Source: an uncultured Lachnospiraceae bacterium (GTDB taxonomy: Bacteria > Bacillota > Clostridia > Lachnospirales > Lachnospiraceae). From it: a DNA stretch of 12,120 bases. This document shows, piece by piece, positions 6,964-12,120 of this stretch. The notes beneath the pieces were generated by a model, which was not told the DNA's origin, made no database searches, and saw only the letters and a program-made list of their open reading frames with translations. The stretch's first letter is position 1; every line of letters begins with the position of its first letter. The position numbers were made by a program, and so were the translations under genes. The stretch is from NCBI GenBank assembly GCA_937915975.1, contig CALGGL010000024.1:1-12120 (forward strand), in the 5' to 3' direction.

Positions 6964-8280
6964 TTATTTTTTCTTATTAGCAAGTACAAGCTTTCTCATA
7001 CCTGCTATGGTCTGTGTCAAATGTCTCTTTGCAGGACATACATATGAGCAGCATCCGCACTCACAACATTCCATACCGTTATTTGCAACAAATTCATCTA
7101 TAGCTCCTGCCTCAGCAAGATCTGAAAGCATATTAGGCATAACTCTTCCCGGACATACCGATACACAGCGTCCGCATCTTATACATGCACTGCTTTCATA
7201 CTCTGCCACCTCATCCTTTGTCATAGCAAGAATTGCAGATGTCGATTTTGTTGCAGGCATATCAAGTGAATATATCGCCTTACCCATCATAGGTCCGCCG
7301 GCAATAATCTTAGCAGGATCTTCCTTAAATCCACCTGCTGCCTCAACCAATTCCTTATAGCTTGTACCAAGCTTAACCTTAATATTTACAGGATTTTCAA
7401 TCGCATCTCCCGTAACCGTAACAATCCTGTCCATAAGAGGCTTTCCTTCTCTTACGGCCTCACTTATGGCATAAACCGTATCAACATTATGTACTATGCA
7501 GCCTGCATCTGCAGGAAGCATCTTTGAATTGATATACCTTCCCGTATTGGCATAGATAAGCTGTCGCTCAGCACCCTCCGGATACTTTGTCTTAAGCTTA
7601 TTTACTGTTATATCAGGATCATCTGCAAGCTTCTCTTTAAGAAGAGCTATTGCCTTTGGCTTATTGTCCTCAATTCCGATAATTCCTTTAGAACCCGGAA
7701 ACAAACTAAGCACTATCTTAAGACCATCGATAACCTTATCCGCCTCATCCATAATTCTTCTGTAATCGGAAGTAAGATACGGCTCGCATTCGGAAGCATT
7801 GACTATAATTCTGTCAATCTTATCAGGTTCCTTTGGAGACAGCTTAACATGAGTAGGAAAGCCTGCTCCACCCATACCAACGATACCAGCATCCTTTATG
7901 GCTCCGATTATTTCTTCCTTTGAATATTCACTTATCTTCTTGTCGTTTGGGACAAATTCTTTAGATTCGTATAGACCATCATTCTCGATAACGATGGATT
8001 CTACTTTAGAACCAGAGGAAGTTAGTCTTGGCTCAATCACCTTGACTATTCCGGATACAGAAGCATGAATATTGGCTGATACAAATCCATCTGCCTCGGC
8101 TATCAGATCACCTGCCAGCACATGGTCACCTTTTTTCACAATAGCTTTTGCCGGCTTGCCTATATGCTGAGACAATGGATATACTACATCGCCCTTTGGA
8201 AGATATTCGATTACATCTTTATCCATAGTGAGTTCCTTGCCCTCATATGGATGAATACCACCCTTAAATGTTAATTTCAT
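6964..8280 (-). CDS. rnfC: Rnf complex subunit C, NADH-binding
   Basis: RnfC is the peripheral subunit where NAD+ is reduced (or NADH oxidised). The 438-residue protein shows the RnfC N-terminal barrel-like region starting MKLTFKGGIHPYEGK. The nucleotide-binding glycine motif is GMGGAGFPTHVK (135-146), NASECEPYL lies at 161-169, and two [4Fe-4S] sites lie near the C-terminus: C366/C369/C372/C376 and C405/C408/C411/C415. Two extra cysteines (406, 410) lie inside the second set. Length is normal for clostridial RnfC. It is the first gene of the operon. The ribosome binding site is modest (GCGGGG, 9 bases before the ATG), unlike the strong AGGAGG sites of the later genes. An ATGCGATGA two-codon frame overlaps the start. 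Confidence 0.96.
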   Translation of the reverse strand: MKLTFKGGIHPYEGKELTMDKDVIEYLPKGDVVYPLSQHIGKPAKAIVKKGDHVLAGDLIAEADGFVSANIHASVSGIVKVIEPRLTSSGSKVESIVIENDGLYESKEFVPNDKKISEYSKEEIIGAIKDAGIVGMGGAGFPTHVKLSPKEPDKIDRIIVNASECEPYLTSDYRRIMDEADKVIDGLKIVLSLFPGSKGIIGIEDNKPKAIALLKEKLADDPDITVNKLKTKYPEGAERQLIYANTGRYINSKMLPADAGCIVHNVDTVYAISEAVREGKPLMDRIVTVTGDAIENPVNIKVKLGTSYKELVEAAGGFKEDPAKIIAGGPMMGKAIYSLDMPATKSTSAILAMTKDEVAEYESSACIRCGRCVSVCPGRVMPNMLSDLAEAGAIDEFVANNGMECCECGCCSYVCPAKRHLTQTIAGMRKLVLANKKK

Positions 8281-8297
8281 CGCATTTACCCCGCAAT

Positions 8298-8319
8298 TAA
8301 AATATTTGTAAATATTTTA
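8298..8319. promoter_or_regulatory. Perfect inverted repeat over the rnf promoter
   Basis: TAAAATATTT (8298-8307) and AAATATTTTA (8310-8319) form a perfect 10-bp inverted repeat with a 2-base centre. It overlaps the proposed -10 and the expected transcription start of rnfC, which is the classic place for a repressor operator. A second dyad, TTACAA (8337-8342) with TTGTAA (8352-8357), covers the -35. The sequence only loosely resembles the redox repressor Rex consensus, so no regulator is named. Confidence 0.45.
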
Positions 8320-8342
8320 CTACGAAATATCTTTTTTTACAA
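8314..8342 (-). promoter_or_regulatory. Candidate promoter of the rnf operon
   Basis: On the minus strand, TTGTAA (8337-8342) and TAAAAT (8314-8319) are separated by exactly 17 bases, matching the sigma-A consensus at 4 of 6 and 5 of 6 positions. The -10 lies 33 bases upstream of the rnfC ATG. The stretch from the ATPase stop to rnfC (8281-8357) holds nothing else. Confidence 0.55.
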
Positions 8343-8357
8343 TTTCATATTTTGTAA

Positions 8358-9416
8358 TTACATTGTCCACCTTTGAACTATCTCTGCAAATCTTGGTAAT
8401 ATAAGAGAAATATAACCATATTTGGATGTATCAATAATCCCTTTTCTCTTTAACCTTTCACGATAAACTGACATTGAACCGGATTTCATTGACATATCTT
8501 CTCTTATATCTTTTATCTTAAGTTCACCATTTACAGCAATTAATTCTACAATTTTTCTATCAGTCTCGGATAAGTCTACCCATATTTTTTCATAAACATA
8601 TTCTTCAAGATATTGGTCATAATTATTCATAATTTTATCTATCGGAACATTTACACCCATATCCCACTTAAGATATCCTAAAACCTGATAAGCAAACGGA
8701 TATCCTTTAGTAAGTTTCGCCATCATCATGGCATCATTGATATCTATATCAAATGTATCCTTATAGCTATTTGCAATCGCATTAATATTTAGTGGTTCAA
8801 GGTATATCTTTGGTGCTCTGTATAAAAAAGTTAATGACTTTTCATTTTGCAAATCATATATGTTTTCATATAAACCTGTCATAAGAAGGTAGATTGGATA
8901 TTTTTGACGTATATATATCTGAAAAGAAGTAGCAAAAATTTTTATAAATTCATTATTTATAGCTTCATCCACAAGAACAAGCACCTTTTTTTTCTTTTTA
9001 CTTACTTCTTCAAGCATCCTTTCTATTGCCGAATCGATATCAGATATAGGTATTGTGTTATCTATAGATATTCCTATTCCGAATGCCGATAAATTAATCT
9101 TTGCATCCGTAAAAATATTTCCTATTCCCTTTGCCATATAAAGTTTAGCTGCAAGAGCCTGTAACATATCCTTTACCGGACTTAACTCTATAACAATCCA
9201 TTCATCCATATTTCTGAATTGTGCAGCAATATTCGAAAGCATAACTGTTTTACCGGAGCCTCTTACTCCGGTTATCATATATGCTCTGTTTTCAGATGCA
9301 GAAGAATTAAATGATGATATTATTTTTTCTGTTTGTGCTATTCTTGAAATATATTTTGTAGGTTCTATTCCAAATGATAAAGAAAAAGGATTAAGATTCT
9401 TTTCATAACTTTTCAT
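8358..9416 (-). CDS. AAA-type ATP-binding protein with C-terminal winged helix
   Basis: This is a 352-residue ATPase of the type annotated simply as 'ATP-binding protein' in many Firmicutes; the biological role is unknown to me. It opens with NPFSLSFGIEPTKYISR (9-25). The Walker A motif is GVRGSGKT (50-57), Walker B is VLVLVDEA (145-152), and a sensor-like segment LLMTGLYENI (177-186) precedes FLYRAPKIYLEPLN (197-210). Residues about 283-340 look like a winged helix (LSETDRKIVELIAVNGELKI, then the wing YGYISLILPRF), so DNA binding is possible. The frame is open from a TTG at 9425, but the ATG at 9414-9416 is preferred because AGGA lies 10 bases before it. The gene is clearly more AT-rich than its neighbours and sits alone between the Gx-transporter gene and rnfC, hinting at later acquisition. 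Confidence 0.85.
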   Translation of the reverse strand: MKSYEKNLNPFSLSFGIEPTKYISRIAQTEKIISSFNSSASENRAYMITGVRGSGKTVMLSNIAAQFRNMDEWIVIELSPVKDMLQALAAKLYMAKGIGNIFTDAKINLSAFGIGISIDNTIPISDIDSAIERMLEEVSKKKKKVLVLVDEAINNEFIKIFATSFQIYIRQKYPIYLLMTGLYENIYDLQNEKSLTFLYRAPKIYLEPLNINAIANSYKDTFDIDINDAMMMAKLTKGYPFAYQVLGYLKWDMGVNVPIDKIMNNYDQYLEEYVYEKIWVDLSETDRKIVELIAVNGELKIKDIREDMSMKSGSMSVYRERLKRKGIIDTSKYGYISLILPRFAEIVQRWTM

Positions 9417-9445
9417 AACTTCCAATTCCTTTCATAACTTTTCAT
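9413..9445 (-). CDS. 10-codon leader mini-ORF coupled to the ATPase
   Basis: The frame reads MKSYERNWKL and stops at a TGA that overlaps the ATPase start as ATGA. Its first five residues equal the start of the ATPase (MKSYEKN), because both arise from the 29-bp repeat. If transcription starts near 9451 it would be nearly leaderless. It contains the AGGA that serves the ATPase. It may act in translational coupling or be only a by-product of the repeat. Confidence 0.3.
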   Translation of the reverse strand: MKSYERNWKL

Positions 9446-9474
9446 AACTTTATAAAGATTTTATAACTTTTCAT
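9442..9474 (-). other. Second mini-ORF, MKSYKIFIKL, probably untranscribed
   Basis: Another 10-codon frame starts in the outermost repeat unit and ends in a TGA that overlaps the next mini-ORF as ATGA. Its start codon lies between the proposed -35 and -10, so it should not be transcribed from that promoter. It is recorded because it shows the register of the 29-bp duplication. Confidence 0.25.
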
Positions 9475-9486
9475 AACTTTTGTCAA
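9458..9486 (-). promoter_or_regulatory. Strong candidate promoter of the ATPase gene
   Basis: The minus strand has a perfect -35, TTGACA (9481-9486), a 17-base spacer, and TAAAAT (9458-9463) as the -10. The spacer and -10 are built from repeat copies 5 and 6, so a protein binding the repeats would block or contact RNA polymerase. Transcription is expected to begin near 9451, about 35 bases before the ATPase ATG. Confidence 0.7.
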
Positions 9487-9549
9487 TATAATCAAATTAT
9501 AAAAAAAGATGATTTTTGTTCTCATATATTAAGGCTTCTTGTCCCCATG

Positions 9550-10068
9550 TCACAATCTTATATTTTTAATAATAATCCCTGCAAGCAATCCTATAAGAAT
9601 TCCTGCGATTATTCCCGATACGGAAAGAACAGCCATATAATAAAATATCTTTGTATTTTCAATTACGATGGCGGCAACAATAAGCTGTCCAAGATTGTGT
9701 GCCACCGCTCCGCATACGCTTGTACCTGTTATAGCTAAAAGCTTAAGCTTCCTGACAATGAACATAACAGCAATGCTGAGCAAGGCTCCCGCCATACTGT
9801 ACATAATCGTAGCAGGATTTCCAAATAAAAGACCTGAAAGAAGTACTCTTCCGATGCTTATAATAAGTGCCGGCTTAAGTCCAAGCTTAACAAGTGCTAT
9901 TATTGTAACGATATTGGCAAGTCCAAGCTTTATGCCCGGTATCGCAAAGCTTATCGGCACCAGTGATTCCAGATATGAAAGCACCATCGCAAGAGCAATA
10001 AAAATTCCGCAAAGAGCCGTCATGCGTGAGGATGAAATTTTTGATTTACCTTTTGGGGTTCTATCCAT
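9550..10068 (-). CDS. Gx transporter family membrane protein
   Basis: The 172-residue, very hydrophobic protein matches the family annotated as Gx transporter or 'heptaprenyl diphosphate synthase component I'. Its fold resembles the substrate-binding S components of ECF transporters. The true substrate is not established, and the enzyme name is probably misleading for this group. Visible features are about five membrane segments, YLESLVPISFAIPGIKLGLA (32-51), GRVLLSGLLFGNP (73-85) and GAVAHNLGQL (120-129). The start lies four bases after the stop of the NusG-domain gene. Only a weak AAGAGAG precedes it, so coupling to that gene is likely. Downstream, 9487-9549 is AT-rich with no convincing terminator. 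Confidence 0.8.
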   Translation of the reverse strand: MDRTPKGKSKISSSRMTALCGIFIALAMVLSYLESLVPISFAIPGIKLGLANIVTIIALVKLGLKPALIISIGRVLLSGLLFGNPATIMYSMAGALLSIAVMFIVRKLKLLAITGTSVCGAVAHNLGQLIVAAIVIENTKIFYYMAVLSVSGIIAGILIGLLAGIIIKNIRL

Positions 10069-10072
10069 TTTT

Positions 10073-10456
10073 CTACTCTCTTATCTCTATCACCAGCTTA
10101 TGCGGAAGACATATAATCGTCTCTCCTACATTGCTTATTTTTTTGTGATTAACACATATTTTATCGGGGCAGTCTGCCTCTTTAACGTAAACTGCCCCAT
10201 CCTTTATAACTACAATATTATAACCCTTATCACTTTCAAAGACATATTCCGCATCCTTATCAATCGAAAGGGTTTTTACGGTTTTTCCGTCAGCAGAGAT
10301 TATGACATTATATCCTTTACTCCTGCTTATTCGCATAAATATAAATATCATCATTGTAATTGCGAGAAGTACAATGATAAATATAACATCTTTCTTAGAG
10401 ATAATTTTTTCCTCGTTATCCTGCTGCGATTTAATCATACTATCATCCATATCCAT
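10073..10456 (-). CDS. Membrane-anchored NusG domain II protein
   Basis: The 127-residue product has one N-terminal transmembrane helix (about 23-41) followed by a small beta-rich domain outside the membrane. That domain carries the family signature DCPDKICVNHKKIS (95-108) and GETIICLPHKLVIEI (111-125). It belongs to the NusG domain II (NusG_II) family and is not the transcription factor NusG. The paired cysteines 96 and 101, plus C116, could bind a metal or form a disulphide. The function is unknown. The family often stands next to a Gx transporter, as here, and near flavin or redox genes. The start is uncertain: the first ATG has no ribosome binding site, and the ATG at codon 7 has GGA 7 bases before it. 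Confidence 0.8.
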   Translation of the reverse strand: MDMDDSMIKSQQDNEEKIISKKDVIFIIVLLAITMMIFIFMRISRSKGYNVIISADGKTVKTLSIDKDAEYVFESDKGYNIVVIKDGAVYVKEADCPDKICVNHKKISNVGETIICLPHKLVIEIRE

Positions 10457-10477
10457 TTGGGATTTTTGATTTATTTT

Positions 10478-11024
10478 CTATCTATAGCTTCCGTTTACCT
10501 TTTTAAACTCCATCTTATTTGCATACATATCTTCATCTGCACGGACAAATACCTGCTTGACATTTTCATCCTCGTCAGAATATACAGCCATGCCAAGAGA
10601 AGCCGAATATCTTTCGCGTCTGTCTTTACTCTCATCATTGTATGAAAATGTAATCATCACCATCTTTATGTCCAAAATAATCATTTATATATTTAAGATT
10701 ATTTAAATCTGCCATAATAACAGCAAAGCATGCCTTATTTTCAGCTATCTCTTTATCAAGCTCATTACATTTCTTATTAAATGCCGCCTTGTTGCCCACA
10801 CCCGTAAGTGAGTCAAACAAAGCTACCTTGCTCATCTCATCAAGCTTTTCTTCCTTATCAAGTATATCAATTTTTGCCTTATTAAAGCTTGTCATATAAT
10901 AACGGCTTTCCTTAAGTGACAATACAAACATATTATAAAGCTCACCTATCTCATCCATTGAATCAATTCCCAATTCTTCCATGGAAGATACATTGAACAA
11001 TCTGTCATCATCATCTCTCCCATC
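10478..11024 (-). pseudogene. Broken diguanylate cyclase (GGDEF domain lost)
   Basis: Two overlapping frames carry the front and back of one GGDEF protein. The front (open from 11024, first possible start a TTG at 11000) has a HAMP-like end with SMDEIGELYNMFV, then FDSLTGVGNKAAF, ADLNNLKYINDYFGHKDGDDYI, and then runs into a stop. The back (10478-10684, other frame) resumes at YNDESKDRRERYSASLGMAVY and VFVRADEDMYANK. Roughly 40-50 residues between them, including the GGDEF active-site motif, are absent, with a frame change near 10640-10655. No membrane or sensor domain precedes the HAMP-like part, and a TAA at 11025-11027 closes the frame upstream. No cyclic-di-GMP synthesis is possible from what remains. 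The nusG-domain gene follows 21 bases later. Confidence 0.8.
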
Positions 11025-11090
11025 TTATTTATCATTGTCTTTGGAAAAAAGATTTTCATCTTATAGTCTGCCTTTTGAATCACCATATAC

Positions 11091-11119
11091 TTGACATTAT
11101 AGCACATTGTATATAAAAT
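11091..11119 (+). promoter_or_regulatory. Candidate promoter of the DUF21/CBS gene
   Basis: A perfect TTGACA (11091-11096), a 17-base spacer and TAAAAT (11114-11119) lie upstream of the plus-strand gene. The leader would be about 108 bases, AT-rich and without a recognisable riboswitch. The -35 shares base 11096 with the minus-strand -10, so the two promoters probably exclude each other. Confidence 0.65.
11096..11104 (-). promoter_or_regulatory. Extended -10 facing the GGDEF relic
   Basis: The minus strand reads TGCTATAAT, a perfect TATAAT with the upstream TG of an extended -10. No good -35 is present, which extended -10 promoters tolerate. It would drive the broken cyclase gene and possibly the NusG-domain and Gx genes behind it. 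Confidence 0.5.
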
Positions 11120-11233
11120 AAACATCTATAAAATGAGATTTAAATAAGTAAATGTTACATAAATGAAAGCATAAGCATAATTTTATATGTGTAAGTTATA
11201 AAAAATACAGCTTAGTATAAAGGAGATGATTTT

Positions 11234-12120
11234 GTGGACGTAAGTCCCGGTATTTTACTTTTAATTATTATAATTTTGCTTTTACTTTCCGCATTTTTTT
11301 CATCCTCGGAGACTGCTCTTACAACGGTAAGCAGACTCAAGCTTCGTGCAAGAGCGGATGAAGGAAGTAAGGGTGCAAAGAAGGTACTTAAGGTAACCGA
11401 AAAGCCGGGTAAGCTTTTGAGTGCCATTTTAATCGGTAACAACATAGTAAACATTACCGCCTCGGCACTTACTACTGCTCTTTGTACCGATGTTTTCGGA
11501 AGTAAATATATAGGATATTCAACAGGAATACTTACATTTCTTGTCCTTATCTTCGGTGAGATAACACCTAAGACGCTTGCTACCAAGTATTCACTGCAGC
11601 TTTCCATGCTATTTGTTTATCCTATAGCATGGCTGATGTTCATACTTACGCCTGTTATATGGTTACTTAATCTTATAACGGGAATTATATATAAATTATT
11701 TGGAATTGATATAGATGCCGACAACAACCAGATGACCGAATCAGAGCTTCGAACAGTCGTAAATGTAAGTCATGAGGACGGTGTTATAGAGCCTGAGGAA
11801 AGATTTATGATTTCAAACGTGGTTGATTTCGGTGATGCTCTTTGTAAGGATATAATGATACCAAGAGCGGATATAGTCTGTGCGGATGTGGTTTCAACCT
11901 ACGAGGAGCTGATTGACTTATTTATGTCGGAATCCTACTCGCGTATACCTATCTACGAGGAAAGCAAGGACAATATAATCGGTATACTTTACCTTAAGGA
12001 TTTGTTTTACTACAGTCAGATAAATGATACGGATTATTTTGACCTAAGAAGCATATTAAGAAAGCCCGTATACGTATACGAGCACCAAAAGACCAGTCAG
12101 CTTTTTGCCGACCTTAAAAC
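11234..12120 (+). CDS. HlyC/CorC (CNNM-like) DUF21-CBS membrane protein, partial
   Basis: The first 295 codons of a gene leave the window at the right edge; the family is usually about 420-440 residues. Residues 1 to about 185 are the DUF21 membrane domain: helix 5-24, FFSSSETALTTVSRLKLRARA (21-41), GNNIVNITASALTT (68-81) and FGEITPKTLA (107-116). DMTESELR-type sequence (QMTESELRTVV, 166-176) leads into the CBS pair, seen as KDIMIPRADIV (205-215) and SYSRIPIYEES (234-244). Family members are linked to magnesium or cobalt homeostasis; the older name 'hemolysin' is not supported. The GTG at 11234 is chosen because AAAGGAG ends 8 bases before it and homology starts there; an ATG at 11226 is in another frame. 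The missing C-terminus should hold the CorC/HlyC domain. Confidence 0.92.
   Translation, partial: MDVSPGILLLIIIILLLLSAFFSSSETALTTVSRLKLRARADEGSKGAKKVLKVTEKPGKLLSAILIGNNIVNITASALTTALCTDVFGSKYIGYSTGILTFLVLIFGEITPKTLATKYSLQLSMLFVYPIAWLMFILTPVIWLLNLITGIIYKLFGIDIDADNNQMTESELRTVVNVSHEDGVIEPEERFMISNVVDFGDALCKDIMIPRADIVCADVVSTYEELIDLFMSESYSRIPIYEESKDNIIGILYLKDLFYYSQINDTDYFDLRSILRKPVYVYEHQKTSQLFADLK

Larger units (their letters stand above)
9401..9478. repeat. Array of 10-bp repeats in three 29-bp units
   Basis: The 10-bp sequence TTTCATAACT occurs as tandem pairs at 9401-9420, 9430-9449 and 9459-9478; the copy at 9459-9468 has one mismatch. The pairs repeat every 29 bp with unrelated 9-bp spacers (9421-9429 and 9450-9458). 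The array covers the ATPase promoter, the leader and the first five codons. It resembles an operator or iteron arrangement, and each unit also contains a start codon. Confidence 0.85.

Noticed and set aside
9401..9478. CRISPR-like reading of the 29-bp periodic repeats
   Set aside because: The spacers are only 9 bp, there are three units, and the array overlaps a promoter and a coding start. No cas genes are present.
9487..9549. Terminator after the Gx-transporter gene
   Set aside because: There is a T-run in the minus direction (7 T near 9504-9510), but only an A/T pairing AAAAA-TCATC-TTTTT precedes it, with no GC stem.
9668..10645. A 325-codon open frame on the plus strand
   Set aside because: It lies antisense to the Gx and NusG-II genes and part of the GGDEF relic, all with family motifs. 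Its translation shows no domain and is a shadow of their codon pattern.
10946..11086. A 46-codon minus-strand frame beginning MVIQKADYKMKIFF
   Set aside because: It might be the displaced N-terminus of the GGDEF relic, but it has no ribosome binding site, no recognisable domain, and it ends inside the relic in another frame.
11126..11233. Riboswitch (for example a magnesium M-box) in the DUF21/CBS leader
   Set aside because: The leader is about 108 bases, AT-rich and lacks a multi-stem structure or conserved core that I can recognise; an M-box would be longer.
11212..11607. Minus-strand 131-codon frame
   Set aside because: It is antisense to the well-supported DUF21/CBS gene and has no motif of its own.

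Overview
The window reads as chromosomal DNA of a low-to-moderate GC Gram-positive anaerobe, most likely a member of the Clostridia close to Lachnospiraceae. This is an inference. It rests on an Rnf complex in the clostridial C-D-G-E-A-B order, strong AGGAGG-type ribosome binding sites, a YlmC/YmxH-family gene of spore-formers, a NusG-domain-II/Gx-transporter pair, and a GGDEF protein of the style common in that family. All genes except the last are on the minus strand, so the text runs from high to low coordinates for them.

Right end: an N-terminal fragment of a DUF21/CBS (HlyC/CorC-type) membrane protein starts at 11234 on the plus strand and leaves the window. Its putative promoter overlaps, back to back, a minus-strand -10 facing the wreck of a diguanylate cyclase gene (10478-11024), which has lost its GGDEF motif and its reading frame. 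Next come a membrane-anchored NusG-domain-II protein and a Gx-family membrane protein.

Middle: an AT-rich, possibly acquired AAA-type ATPase gene (8358-9416) is preceded by a striking array. Three 29-bp units, each holding two 10-bp repeats, contain the promoter and form 10-codon mini-ORFs joined by ATGA overlaps to the ATPase start. Below it lies the rnf operon (8280 to 3173): rnfC, a fused rnfD-rnfG with a repeat-rich charged linker, rnfE with a cysteine-rich tail, rnfA, and rnfB, ending at a hairpin terminator. Rnf moves electrons between reduced ferredoxin and NAD+ and pumps Na+ or H+ across the cytoplasmic membrane. The rnfA product lacks about 25 internal residues, including a cysteine expected to ligate the intramembrane Fe-S cluster, so either the complex is abnormal or the assembly is wrong here.

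Left end: a CapA-family lipoprotein, a YlmC/YmxH-like protein with a hairpin over its start codon, the ribonucleotide reductase repressor NrdR with a clear terminator, a YigZ/IMPACT-family protein, and the first 12 codons of a gene leaving the window.

I see no complete defence system, CRISPR array, insertion sequence, tRNA or rRNA. The most unusual items are the RnfD-RnfG fusion, the RnfA deletion, and the coupled repeat array upstream of the ATPase.
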